Notes under the pieces: model-generated
The model's input: only the letters and a program-made list of their open reading frames with translations
Databases searched by the model: none
Told to the model about the DNA's origin: nothing
Shown here: one piece after another, positions 43,689 through 55,139 of the stretch
Position numbering within the stretch: position 1 is the first letter of the stretch
Layout: each line of letters opens with the position of its first letter
Source of the DNA: Brachionus plicatilis
Taxonomy: Eukaryota; Rotifera; Eurotatoria; Ploima; Brachionidae
Length of the DNA: 64,000 nucleotides
Reading direction: 5' to 3'
Assembly (NCBI GenBank): GCA_010279815.1
Contig: QEOQ01000431.1
Coordinates: forward strand, 72,988-136,987
Made by a program: the position numbers and the translations under genes

Positions 43689-46600
43689 TTACAAATTCCC
43701 GAGCAGGCTATCTGCCATATTCGATGGTTCAGGCTCACTGCTATTTGTATTATTCTGGTTATTAATCGACTGGTTTTGGTTCGCATTCTGCGGCGCCGAT
43801 AGAATGTCTCTTATTGAGTCCTTGAACAGTGTCAAATTATAGTCCATTATTCCTCTATTTTCCATGAATATCTCATCCCTAATAACACAAACAAATGCCA
43901 AGAATTTATTCACTTGTTTCATATACAGATATAACTCATTGTTAAGCTTTACACATGTATATGAAGAATCATCTGCCGATATACCTTCGATGTCTTTTGG
44001 CCTAGAAAAAATTATTTTTAGTCACTTCCTTAAAATTCGTTTAAAAAAAAAAAAAATTTTTTAGCATCTAAAATTTTTTAAAATAAATATAAATCGCTTT
44101 AAAATGTATTTATTCCTTATATTTTATTTTCTTTGACAAATTTTTTCTAGTCTACATTTTTAATTTAAAGTAAAATTTTTGAATTGAAAATAAAATTTAA
44201 TAGCCAGATAAAAAATAAATTTAAACTGAATTAATCATTTTTTTTTAATTAATTTATGAAAAAAATTTGTTTTTAAACCTGAGAAAATAAGCAAATTTGT
44301 CTTTTTTATGATGTTTAAATTCATAGAAAATTAACAAACTAAAATAAGACAAAACTCATTTAAATATGGTTCAAGTTTTTGTGATTAAATTAAAAGTGTA
44401 TCCAATGTTGAAGTAACATTGAAAAAGTGCGATGTTTCAAATACCGTAAACTCTTGACCATTACTCTTGGAACTATGTCAAAATTTGGATTTATTCTACA
44501 AGGAACTAATAGCATCGAAACCGTGTTAAAAAAATTTTTTATTTTTTTTTAGAATAAACCTTGACGTCTGACTTTAAACTAAGAGTAAGCGCAAAAGTTT
44601 GATTTTATTCTTAGAATAATTTCGAAATCATTTTGACGAAAATGCTAAATAAAAAATAAATGTTTTATACAGTTTTTTTTTGGCTATTTAATCGAAATTT
44701 TTAATTTAAAATTTAATTTTAATTCTTAATTTTTAACTTTTACTCTTAGAATAAATACAAAAATTAGAATAAAGTTTAATTTTTATTTTTTTTTAAATTT
44801 CGAATTTAACTCTACAATTTTTTAAGTTTATTACAAAATAATTTCGAAATTATTCTAAGAATAAAATCAAGCTTTTGCGCTTACTCTTAGTTTAAAGTTT
44901 ATTACTGGAACAATTCTTGTTCTCAGGTTTTGTGAACTATTAATTCACACAATCTAAAAATTGTTCACTTGTTTTTAAATTTTTTCATCTATTTGGAAAA
45001 AAGCTTAATGTAATATTAAAAAATAAGATTGATAAAAAAATCATCAGCTCCACATGGTCAATCGGTGGTGATGGGCTCAGACTCTCTACATATTAGGTGT
45101 CGGAGCAAGAACTACTACTACTACTACTACTGCTAATTTTTTAACTAAAATATTAAATAAATACTTTTATATAGTTAAATTATTGCCTTTTTCAACAAAA
45201 GATCAAAAACTGTATTTAGAATTAGTAAAAGTAAAAGTAAAGTAATAGAATTTTATTTTTTTTCTCATAAAATTTTCTAAAATTAAATAATCTTTGTTTA
45301 AAACGCTAAATTTTATTTCAATAGAGCGACATTGCAAAAATTTCTCCAAACATTTCTAAAATAAAATATATCTCAACCTTCGCACATTTTCAATGCATTT
45401 TCAAAATTTTATTTATCATTTGATATTAAAATTAACCTTTGAATTAATTGAAAATTTTTTTATGTAAAATGCTTTACATGTTATGTAGATTTAAAAAATA
45501 AAAAAATTTATTCCAAAAATATTTGTAGAAAAGATCGATCATTTCATTTTATTAATGGAATTTTAATATTTGAAATTCATTTATGAAATTTTTCTTTAAT
45601 TTTTTGTGATGAATATAAATACTTTTGAAATAAAAAATTTCAAAATATCAATTTATAAAAATTTAAATTTAGAAATCAATTTTATCAATAGATTTGGAAA
45701 ATGTTTTTTTTGTTAATAAATCAATTTTTTTAATCTACACAACATTTAAAGAATGGTACATGAAAATTATCTAAATAAATTTAAAGATTAATTTTAATAC
45801 CTAAAGATAAACTCTTTGAATTGAAATAATATTTTTAATTGATTTTCAACTTCAAGATGCCAAATCTTTTTCAAAATAAAATCTTTATTAAATAAATCTT
45901 AATGCTTAATTTGGATTTGGCAAACTGAGCCCAGGTGTCATTGGCAATTTCTCTAATTTTTGTACAATATAACCTTTAAAAGTGTATTTTTTTAAACTTA
46001 CGCATATATATTCGATATGTCCAGAACAAGATCGATTTTATCACAGCACAATTCATACAATTGAGTATCTAGAGGACTTATGCAATCCGAGGCGATAAAT
46101 ATTTTACTAGCCACATCGAACAAAAATGCTCTTTCCAAACCACAACTCTGTTTTTTTTGAAAATAAAACAAAAATAAAATCAAAATTATTTTGGAATAAA
46201 AATATTACATTGCACAAAAAATCCAATAAGCGTTCTAATTGCCTATGTTGAGGTATTAGTTTATGTACAACTTTACTGAACGCTTCAAATATCGAATGAT
46301 CGTATATGCTTGTTAAATGATAGCTAAAAAATAAAGATTAAAAATATTTTATTAATTTCATTTAGGCCAATTTAAATTTATTTAAAAATTAGAAAAAAGG
46401 AAAAAATCACTTAATTAATCTAAATTAAGCCTTTGTAAGATTTTTTTATTTTAAATATTTTTATTTTTTTTTAAAATTATATCAATTAAAATAATAAAAA
46501 AATTTTTCAAGAATTGGAGAAAGCGCAAAAATATTGATAAAGTTTAGAAGATTTAGCCGTGCTAAAAGCTTATTCGCAATATATTCATATAATGGATTTC

Positions 46601-49600
46601 GCAAATAACATTTTTATAAATTAATTTTCAATTAAAAAAGAAAATTTCAAAATTTTGTAAAGTTTTTGCAAACTTTAATGAAATTTTCTACATCCAATGT
46701 TAATACTTATACCTCTTCAAACCTAATCTATCTCTTTTTGTACTAAAGTTTTAAAGAAAATTAGAATTGAAATAAAAATTAATAAACTACTTGATCTTGG
46801 GAAAACTCTAAAATTGTTTTTTTTAATTGAAAAATAAATTTAAACATTGTTATCTTAAGTTTTAATGAAAGTGCTATAAAAATTATTTTTGTTGAATTGT
46901 CACTACTTGATTGACTAATCTTTTCAATAATAAAATAAGTATTTGGTAGCAGTCCTATTGAACTTTGTTATGATACAAAATAATTTCTTTTAAGTTTAAC
47001 CCTAGAAATACAACGTTTTATTATTTCGTCAACCATTAAGGTGGAATTTTAGAATCTGATTTAGATTTTTTACCTAAGAGCTTTTCAATTTTAATTTTAT
47101 GTATTTTTTATTTATTATGTTTAGAGAAGATTATGAAAGACTTTTTAACATACCATTTACAACAGTTTTATTTATTAAAGGAATTAATCATTATTATTTA
47201 AATATTATTTATCCAAAATAAATCTCTTTATTCTTTTTCTACACCAAAATAAATTTACTAAACAAACAAAATAACGTTAAATTAAAATAAAAAATTAAAT
47301 TAATAATAAATAATAAGATAAGATTCATTTTTTTCTTAGTTTAAATTTTATTTCGAGTTTGTTTCCTAAACATTTCACATTGAATTTTTACTTACTTTTA
47401 ATTTGGAAAAATGTAATTTATTGTACATTTTTATATTTTTATATTTTTACATTTTTACATTTTTGAGATAAAAAAAATAAAAATCTCAAAATAAAAAAAT
47501 CTAAAAAAATTTTTATTATGAAAAGTAATAATAAATTCGCAATTAATTAAAGAGATTTTCAAAAAGTTATCCTTGGTTTTTACATTTAAATTTTTCTAAA
47601 ACTCCTTTTTAAGTAATTGCGAATTTATTATTACTTTTCATAATGAAAATTTTTTAAGATTTTTTATTTTGAGATTTTTATTTTTTTTATCTCAAAAATG
47701 TAAAAATGTACAATAAATTACATTTTACCTTTAATTTTCAACATTTTTAATTATTAATAAACTGAATTGAATATTATAACTTATTTTTTAAGAAAAAGAG
47801 ATAGTAAAGAAATAAGCAGCAAATTTTTTTTCCTTTTGACATCATGTGAACACATTGGGTAAAGTCAGACATATTTAAAGAAAAAAATCGCATAAATATT
47901 AAATATTTTGTTAAACAATTAATTAATTATTGTGTTAAAATCAGAGTTGTTTAAAAGTCCCAAAAAAAAGTCCAAGTCCAGACTTTTTTTTTTAATTTGC
48001 TAGATCAGGCTTCATATCTAAAAATGTATATACTCTTGGGTTGTCTAATGCAATAGATTTGCCATATATCAGAATTTCGTTGCAATTTTAGCATAAATTT
48101 CTTTATCAGTATTCAAAATTGGACATGGACTTTTGAATGAAAATTATTAAAAAATGTTGAAAACCTGTCAATTTTAATAATTTATTAAAATATTGAAATT
48201 TGAAATGAGGCTTTTAATAAACTAAAATTACTAACATTATTACTAACATCTCGAATCGGCTTTTTGAATTGAGTGAGAGATATGTTGGGACAGGAATACA
48301 AAGAAGGTTTCGAATCAAGATATATTGAATACCCAACTCCATTGTGTAATTGCTACCTTACTATTTATTCTTTTTTTCCTGAAACTTGATTTTTTTTTTA
48401 TTTTACTTTTTAACTTATTCCGAAGGAGCTTTAGCTCGGTACAGAAAACAAATAAAAAAAATAAAATAAAAATGAAATAAAAATAAAATTAAAGTTAAAA
48501 GTTAAAATGAGATAAAAAAAAAGTGTCAAAATGAATTTTAAACTTGTGCCGACATCTCAAAAAGGTTAAGCTCCATTTTTCCAAAATCAATTATGTTACA
48601 AACTAAAGGCAAAATGGAGAAAATTTTACATTTTTACATTTTTATATCTTTAGATTTTTTTTGCATTATTTCATAAAATTTTTATTTTTGATTTTAATAC
48701 TAAATAATTTGTTATTTTTTTAATTTCTGAAATATTGCACAAAAATCAAAAAATATGAAAATGTAAAAATATATAATTATTTTCATTTTGCCAAACTTAA
48801 ACCAAAAGACCCAATTTCTGGTCTAACAAAATGGTGATGTAAATATTAAAGCAATTTTCAAATAGCTCCCACAACCGGTGATCATCTCAATTTTATTAAA
48901 TATTGTTGTGGTGAAATTAAAATCAATTGTATTAATTGAAAAATGTTATTGGAAAGAAAAAAAATTGTTGAAATACCACAGAGTCTAATAAATGTTCAAA
49001 AACAATCAAGCAAACACTACATAAAAATTGTGTAGCAATCATTTAATAGTTAAAACTCCTTTTGACCTCTTCCAGAAAGCAAAAGAAGAAATCAAACGCA
49101 CATAACATAAACCTCAATCAATTCATCTTTTAGTTTGTTAAATAATTCAAAAAACTAAGAAAAAAAAAAGAAAAATTAATATGTATTATAATGTATTATG
49201 CTTTTTATTTTATTTTTCATATAACTTAACTAACAGAACTGTATGAATCATGTCACTCAAATCTAGTTTTATTTTTTTTTTAACTTAACAAATCTACCTC
49301 TTTTCATTGGACTGAAAGGAAGGACTAAGCTCCGTTCCAAACTGCCTGGGTCTCCTCCCAAACTATATTTTTTATAAATAATAAATAAAATTTAATAGTT
49401 AAAAGGCTATTTCGATTATATGTATTACCATTCCCCATTTATACTGTTATTTCTTTTTTTTTCTTTTTTTTTAAATTTTAATAGCCCTTTAATTATTTAA
49501 ACGTTTCAAAACATGTCAAACATTATATCTATTTTTTAATCTTATTTATTTTTTCTTCTTCAAATTGTATCTTTCAATATTAAAAACTTATTTTATATTA

Positions 49601-50630
49601 TCGTATTTTGATCATTAAGCTTAAATGAAGGGCTCAGTTCCATTCCAACCTGCCTGGGTATTTCCCTAGCTATATTTTTAATAATAATAATAATTCACCA
49701 TTTTTTTACATGATGTAAAAATAAACAAATAAGCTATTCACTTGGAATAAATATCTTTGATGATTATTACAAATAAAACTAAATAAAATATTGAAACATT
49801 TCATAAATTCCTTACTATGAAGAAAAACTAATAATATTTTTCACATTGTTTACAATAAAATGGTGTTCTCTAGATGAAATAAAACAAAAATTACTTTAAA
49901 TAAATCTTTTGAATCAACGTTTCAGTTGAGTCCTGCTGAATAAGCATTTCGGTAGCGCGCTGCTGAATTTCATTGTAGATCTCCATTTTTTTTTCGTCCG
50001 GAAAACCATCTACTTTGTGAATGAACACCTCGAATTTGATAGCCCGGTTGATGACGTAGCCCCTAAAGATGGTCTGAGCGAGACACGAGATGGCGTCCAA
50101 GTACTGGTCCTCGTCCTGGGCATCAATTACAAAGATAAGCGAGCCGCAGCCCTTTAGCAGCGCGTTGTAGTCGCAAGTTGGGTCCGAGAACAGATCGATC
50201 TGTCCTGAGCAGTCGTACACCTGGAACGTAATGAACGAACAACAGGATATGTCTTCCAAATTTGTTTTGGTCGTCGGGTCTAAGAACAAAGTTTCATTGG
50301 GCTCCATTTTATGAAAGACAACATTTTTTATCGAGGTCTTTCCACTTCTACTCTTAACATAGAATATTAGTACCCTGGGACCAAATGGACATTAAAATCA
50401 TACTTTCTCAGTCCCATGATGAGGATGCGCGGCTTGAACTGGGAGCTTTCTTCATTGGAGTCGTCCTCGTCGTCCTCCTTGCTAAAGCTCTCGTCGTAGC
50501 CGTAATTGGCCGGCATCGATCCCACTGAAAAGTCCACTATTGGTGCGTTTGACGACGCCAGCATGTTTTGAGAGGAAATTGAAAGCGATGAAGTTTGCTC
50601 AATTACTGAGGATGACATCATTTTGTTCAT
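43689..50630 (-). CDS. Ras-related GTP-binding protein RagC/RagD
   Basis: Five exons (50630-50404, 50347-49895, 46323-46209, 46147-46002, 44001-43689) join in phase into 417 codons. Rag C/D pairs with Rag A/B on the lysosome and recruits mTORC1 when amino acids are plentiful. The P-loop GLRKSGKTS (about residues 73-81) is split by a 56-bp intron. [17 protein letters not shown] is the switch II region, IFVIDAQDE follows, and FIHKVDG carries HKVD instead of NKxD, a RagC/D trait. The C-terminal roadblock-like domain contains [31 protein letters not shown] and [20 protein letters not shown]. The tail is Asn/Gln-rich. I chose the ATG of MNKMMSSS; an upstream in-frame ATG at 50675 would add 15 hydrophobic residues and seems less likely. 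Intron 2 (46324-49894) is 3.6 kb and full of repeats. Confidence 0.93.
44571..44898. repeat. MITE with ~60-bp inverted ends
   Basis: ACTTTAAACTAAGAGTAAGC at the left matches, inverted, CTCTTAGTTTAAAGT at the right. The pairing runs about 60 bp through GCGCAAAAGTTTGATTTTAT and TTCTTAGAATAATTTCGAAA. Noncoding, ~328 bp, in intron 4 of RagC/D. A related single end (ACTCTTGGAACTATG) may lie near 44462. Target duplication not clear. Confidence 0.65.
45050..45135 (+). repeat. Non-LTR 3' end with (ACT)n tail
   Basis: GGTGGTGATGGGCTCAGACT and TAGGTGTCGGAGCAAGA followed by six ACT units. GC-richer than the surroundings; the microsatellite tail suggests a LINE or SINE 3' end. In intron 4 of RagC/D. Confidence 0.4.
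47405..47729. mobile_element. Foldback MITE, GG...CC, 8-bp duplication
   Basis: A 325-bp element made almost entirely of two ~145-bp inverted arms around a ~40-80 bp loop. Ends GGAAAAATGTAATTTATTGT and, inverted, GGTAAAATGTAATTTATTGT. Arms share TTTGAGATAAAAAAAATAAA and AAAAGTAATAATAAATTCGC. Flanked by TTTAATTT on both sides (47397-47404, 47730-47737). In intron 2 of RagC/D. RNA from this region would form a long hairpin. Confidence 0.8.
47942..48140 (-). repeat. CAGAGTTGTTT element, partial copy
   Basis: Starts CAGAGTTGTTTAAAAGTCCC and continues with CTAGATCAGGCTTCATATCT and CTAATGCAATAGATTT, the reverse of the right half of 36862-37404. The other half is absent. Confidence 0.6.
48205..48465 (+). 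pseudogene. Jockey-like LINE 3' fragment with terminal hairpin
   Basis: TCGAATCGGCTTTTTGAATT, GAGAGATATGTTGGGACAGG and CCAACTCCATTGTGTAATTG match the last codons of the RT at 53475-54953, with a deletion after the AGLT block. It ends in the shared hairpin CCGAAGGAGCTTTAGCTCGG and an A-rich tail. In intron 2 of RagC/D. Confidence 0.75.
48608..48792. mobile_element. Short GG...CC MITE, near 8-bp duplication
   Basis: A 185-bp element: GGCAAAATGGAGAAAATTTT at the left and, inverted, GGCAAAATGAAAATAATTAT at the right, then TTTTTACATTTT in both arms. Flanks AAACTAAA and AAACTTAA agree at 7 of 8 positions. Related in inner sequence (ACATTTTTACATTTTTATAT) to the element at 47405-47729. Confidence 0.6.
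49310..49390 (+). repeat. LINE 3' end (CTGCCTGGG type)
   Basis: AGGACTAAGCTCCGTTCCAA and ACTGCCTGGGTCTCCTCCC followed by an AATAAATAAA tail; similar to the 3' UTR of the LINE at 15398-17242. A second copy lies at 49625-49695 (GGGCTCAGTTCCATTCCAAC, CTGCCTGGGTATTTCC, then (AAT)n). Both in intron 2 of RagC/D. Confidence 0.55.
49625..49695 (+). repeat. LINE 3' end (CTGCCTGGG type), second copy
   Basis: Same motif as 49310-49390, ending in (AAT)n. The LINE body upstream is not recognisable. Confidence 0.55.
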
Positions 50631-51564
50631 GGATTGTTCAATGGATGCCAAAAAAAGAAAAGATAAAGTTAACACAATGATTTATTTGGAAAAAATGGAA
50701 TAAATAAAATTAACTATAATTCGTATTTTTTTAGTTTTTTTTCTTTTCTCTCTATCAGCTTTGCATGTTATGCAATATTTTTATCAAAAAAAATTAGAAT
50801 GCATATCTCACTTTATTTATGTACAGCTGCTCATTGTGTGCCAAAACTATAGCTCATTTGAAATTTTACTTATAAAATAAAATTAGAATATTAGAAAATT
50901 GATTAGAAAGAAATTGCGTAGTTTTGTTTTTTTTTTTATTTTTTTGGCTAAAGACCGAAAAGTTTTAAAAAATTTTGGACAAATGAGTTTGATCTTTTCT
51001 TACATGGTCAAAATTTAAGATAAAATAACTAATACAAACAATTTAGCAATAATAATTAACATAAATAATTCCATGTTTCAATTTTGATAAATGACTCAAT
51101 AAAATTGAAAAAATTTTAATTGTATAATTTTTTTATTTATTTGAATGAATTAAGCCTCATAGACACAAAAAAAAGAGATTTGAAAAATTAAATTAAGTTG
51201 TTAAATATGTACAAAACATAAGAAAAATTAAGTAAAAAAATCTACTCTTAAAAATAATAGAAATTTAGAAATAGACCTACAACCTACAGCGCAGAAAAAT
51301 GCAAAAATCAAATTGAAAACTTGAGGATCCAACGGAAATTAGAAAAAAAATTGATTAGACAGAAATTGCGCAGTTTTATTTTATTTTTTATATTTGGGTA
51401 AAGACCTAAAAGTTTCAAATATTAATTTAGCATGAGTTGAAAATGTTATCAACACGTGATCTATAGAGATATATAGTTGTGAATTTTACAAATGAGCAAA
51501 TTTTCCAAGACCAACAAATTCAAAATATAAATGCATTCAATTAGCTTATTTTTAGTAATTATTA

Positions 51565-51650
51565 CAGTGAAACCTCTGTAATTTGCGCGGCGTCTGGGAA
51601 AAGAAAAAAATGGATACACGCAGACGTGGACAAATTATAGAGGTTCCAAT
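51565..51650. repeat. Tiny pogo/Tigger-type MITE remnant
   Basis: CAGTGAAACCTCTGTAATTT at the left and, inverted, TGGAACCTCTATAATTTGTC at the right, preceded by TA-containing flank. CAGTxRAACCTCTxTAA is the classic terminal motif of Tigger/pogo elements. Only ~86 bp between ends, GC-rich in the middle. The flanks 50676-51564 and 51651-51849 are featureless. Confidence 0.5.
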
Positions 51651-51849
51651 ATGAAATGAAGGGTGAACGCTCAATTCATAGATTTTTTTTTCTCCTAGGA
51701 CAATTGTTTCATAGAATCATTTTGATAGAATTTTTTTAATGGATTAAATATAGAAAATTATTAAAAAAATTTATCATTTTTTTATCACAATAATAATCTC
51801 TTTTAATTTTTCATTGACATCAATTTGTATAAATATTAATTTTAAGGGT

Positions 51850-52456
51850 CAATAAAACTAGCTGCACAATTTTCACAAAAAATAAGAGATTTAATAATAC
51901 CTTTTGGCTTCAGTTATTCAACAAAACTATTCCCTATTCTAAAACTAATAAATTTTTTAGTCTGTACTTTGATGAAAGTCTCTGCTTTGATAAACAAATT
52001 AAAGAAGTAAAGACTAAATGTATGAATAGACTTAATTTAATAAAAATTTTGTCATCAAAAAATTGGAAGCTCAATCATACTATGCTAGCTAGTCTTTACA
52101 AGGCACTTATTGGCTCAATTCTGGATTATAATTTTCCATGTCTTAACTCATTCACCGAATCAGATTTAAAAAAGTTACAAGTTATTCAAAATATTGCTGT
52201 TAGATGCATTCTAAAACTTCCTCTCGGAACCTCCTCTGAATCATTATTCTATGAAGCAGAAAATAAATTAAATATTAGTAAAATTGACCACAGATTTAGC
52301 AATCTCCTAGAAAATTATCTTCGTAATGCTCTTGATTATTCAGTTCCATTGACTAATAGACTTGTTTCGGAGTATCAAAGAGGCTTCGATTCTAGATTTA
52401 TTACGAATCCCACTCCTCTATGTAGCTGCTACCTAATTATACAAACTAATAGATAA
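51850..52456 (+). pseudogene. Jockey-like LINE RT C-terminal fragment
   Basis: Reads FTKNKRF...FFSLYFDESLCFDKQIKE then RLNLIKILSSKNW, LYKALIGSILDYNFPCLNSF, and SVPLTNRLVSEYQRGFDSRF to a stop at 52456. Corresponds to the thumb and C-terminus of the RT at 53475-54953. No RT catalytic motifs; truncated upstream of the thumb. The frame from 52022 to 52456 is still open, so it is not very old. Confidence 0.75.
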
Positions 52457-52504
52457 TAACAGATAAAAGATAGTTTTATAAAAGAACAAAATGAATTGAG
52501 TTAT

Positions 52505-53200
52505 GTAACATTTAATAATGATTAATGGCAACTTAGCGAATGTTCATGTCCAGATTGGAATAAAAATTATATTTGTAAACATGTCATTGGTGTGGCTTAC
52601 AATCTTGGCTAATGTCAATTTCCATCTATTGATTTAAACATAGAATGCAATTCAAAAAGAGGAAGACGAAAACAAGCAAATATGGCATTAGTCACTAGAA
52701 AATCTACGGTTTTGTGAAATTCAGTAAAAAATGATAAAAAGAATAGAAAAAATTGTAAAAAAATTGAATAACTTTTTTTCTAAATGTTTAAACTTAATTC
52801 TGTAAATGCAACTTAGTGCAACATTCAAAGTTGCATCAACTGTAAAAGTCTGCTAAATTTGCCGAGTTAAGTAGATATTAAATTTCGATATAATCTTGTA
52901 GTGCATTTTGCAGAGATTTTGCACATCATTAGCAGACTTTTAGAGTTGATGCAATTTTGAATGCTGCACTATTCTGTATTCACAGATTTAATTTTAAGCT
53001 TTTTGAAAAAAAGTTAATTAATTTTTTTACAATTTTTTCTGTTCTTTTGTTCTGAACTTCACAAAACCAAAATCTACCGGACCAACGAACCCAGCTTTAT
53101 AAAGTATCAATCTTGAACATCAAATTTCAACGTTCGATGAACAACAACATGGTAATCAAAAGGAACCTATTTCACAGCTATCAAAACAAGAAAACAATGT
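52505..53200 (+). pseudogene. Mutator-like transposase C-terminal relic with SWIM finger
   Basis: 52525-52707 reads WQLSECSCPDWNKNYICKHV then IGVAYNLG and RGRRKQANMALVTRKST: a SWIM zinc finger (CxC ... CxH) and basic tail found at the C-terminus of MULE transposases. The frame is interrupted exactly after KST by the foldback element 52708-53068. It continues beyond the duplicated AAAATCTAC as TGPTNPAL, then several stops. The catalytic DDE part is absent. Its 3' end near 53.2-53.3 kb is not defined. Confidence 0.7.
52708..53068. mobile_element. Mutator-type foldback MITE, 9-bp duplication
   Basis: A 361-bp element with ~155-bp inverted arms. Ends GGTTTTGTGAAATTCAG and, inverted, GGTTTTGTGAAGTTCAG. 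Arms share ATTGTAAAAAAATTGAATAA-like words, GCAACTTAGTGCAACATTCA and AAAGTCTGCTAA. Flanked by the perfect 9-bp duplication AAAATCTAC (52699-52707 and 53069-53077). Inserted into the MULE transposase relic. Confidence 0.85.
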
Positions 53201-53474
53201 TAACAATAGATTGCTCTTCTTATTCAACCGACTTCGTCAAAAACTATTACAAGACTTAACTCAAAAGAGGCTCCAAAAAAAAAAGAGACCGTCCACCAGA
53301 AATCAATAAAAAAACTAAACAACTAATTTACATTCTATTACAAATGTGTTATATTTTTTTTATTTTTTTTCTAATTTTTTATTTTTTTGGCTACAAATTA
53401 ATTGATTTGTCAACTTTTTCTATTTTTATTACGCATATATTTTATTCACATGACAAATTTCAAATTTTTTTTCT

Positions 53475-54953
53475 AGAAAAAACGAGAAAAATCTTTTCGA
53501 ATCCATTACCATAACTGAAATAATACTTGCAATTAATAAAATTAAAGAAAATTCAGCATCTGGTCCTGACTTTATTCACAATTTAATGCTCAAAAATCTG
53601 CCTGAGTCAACTCTTTATGACATTTTAAACCTCTTCAATCAAAGTTTAACAACTAGCCAAATACCAAATAACTGGAAAAAAGCACAAGTTACAATGATAC
53701 CAAAAAAAGCTCAACCAACACAGGATCCGTCGAACTATCGCCCTATTAGTTTGACCAGTTGTCTTGGCAAATTACTTGAACGCATTATCTATACAAGGCT
53801 TTACAATTACATTGAGAGAAATTTTTTACTCATTCAAGAGCAATCAGGATTCCGAAAACATAGACGCACAGCGGACAATCTCTTTTTTCTTATTCAAAAA
53901 ATAACTGAATCGTTTAACAGGAAAAAAAAAATGTGTTGTCTTTTTTTTGATATATCAAAAGCATTTGACAGAGTCTGGCATGAGGGGCTTGTGTACAAAA
54001 TGATCAAAATGCAATTGCCAAAGTACTTAATTTCTTGGACCAGATCTTTTCTAAACTCAAGATCATTTTGTGTAAATGTGAATGGACAAAAAAGCAATCA
54101 TTTCCCAATCAAAGCCGGAGTACCTCAAGGCTCAGTAATTAGCCCCCTCCTATTTAGTATTTTTATTAACGATATACCAAGAAAAGACAAAACAAATAAT
54201 GAATACTCTCTTCTTTTCGCTGATGCCTTAGTTACCTTTTTTATCTATAAATCTAAAAGAAACATTGAAATTAGGATCAATACTTACCTTAAAGAATTAG
54301 AACCATGGTTAACAAAATGGAAAATGAAGATTTCAATTGAAAAATCTTGTTACATGATATTCACAAAATCAACAAGGGAAGAGCTCAATCTTGATTTGAA
54401 AATATATGGGGACAATTTAAAACGACAGGACGAAATCAAATTCTTAGGCATCAGATTTGACTCACGGCTAACCTTTAGTCCATTGATTGATGAATTAAAA
54501 GAGCGTTGCAACTCTAGGCTAAATTTAATTAAAATTTTATCTAATAAAAACTGGCGTCTACATCACAGAACACTTGGAAATTTATATAAATCGCTTATTG
54601 GTTCCATTCTAGACTATAATTTTCCCTGTTTAAACTCTTTATCTGATACTAACATTAAAAAACTTCAAACTATTCAAAACTCAGCAGTTCGATCCATTCT
54701 TAAACTAAGGTTTGACACCCCCTCAAGCATTTTATACCACGAGGCCCAAAACAAATTAAAATTTCATACAATTTCGAACCGGCTTTTTGAGTTGAGCGAA
54801 AGATATGTTAGGGCTGGACTTACTAATTCTGTTCCATTACTTCTTAGACTGGTAAATGAGTATAGACGAGGTTTCGAATCTAGATTTGTTAACTTTCCAA
54901 CTCCATTGTGTAATTGCTACCTTGTCATAGACTCTTTTTTCTCTCAAAACTAA
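53475..54953 (+). pseudogene. Jockey-like LINE reverse transcriptase with damaged active site
   Basis: An open frame of about 490 codons, 5'-truncated within the RT N-terminal region (ITEIILAINKIKENSASGPD). Blocks in order: NYRPISLTSCLGKLLERI, FFDISKAFDRVWHEGLVY, AGVPQGSVISPLLFSIFIND, then LLFADALVTF where the family has FADD: codon 54225-54227 is GCC (Ala) instead of an Asp codon, one base away. After that come IKFLGIRFD and LYKSLIGSILDYNFPCLNSL and the C-terminus. The 3' UTR (54954-55200) ends with the hairpin TGAAGGAGCTAACGCTCGAT and an AAATAAATAATAAT tail. The lost metal-binding Asp should abolish polymerase activity, although the rest is open, so the change looks recent. Confidence 0.85.
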
Positions 54954-55139
54954 ACCGATATAACTTTTGTAACTTTGGTGTCTATTTTCTGAGTTTCAAA
55001 AAATTTTTTTTTTCTCTTTTCTTTTATTTCCTTTTCAAATTTCAATTATTTAACTATATTTTTTAATTCTTATTTTATTCAGTAACTTTTATTTTAATCA
55101 TTTATTTTTATTTATTTTTATTTTTATTTTTTATTTTTT

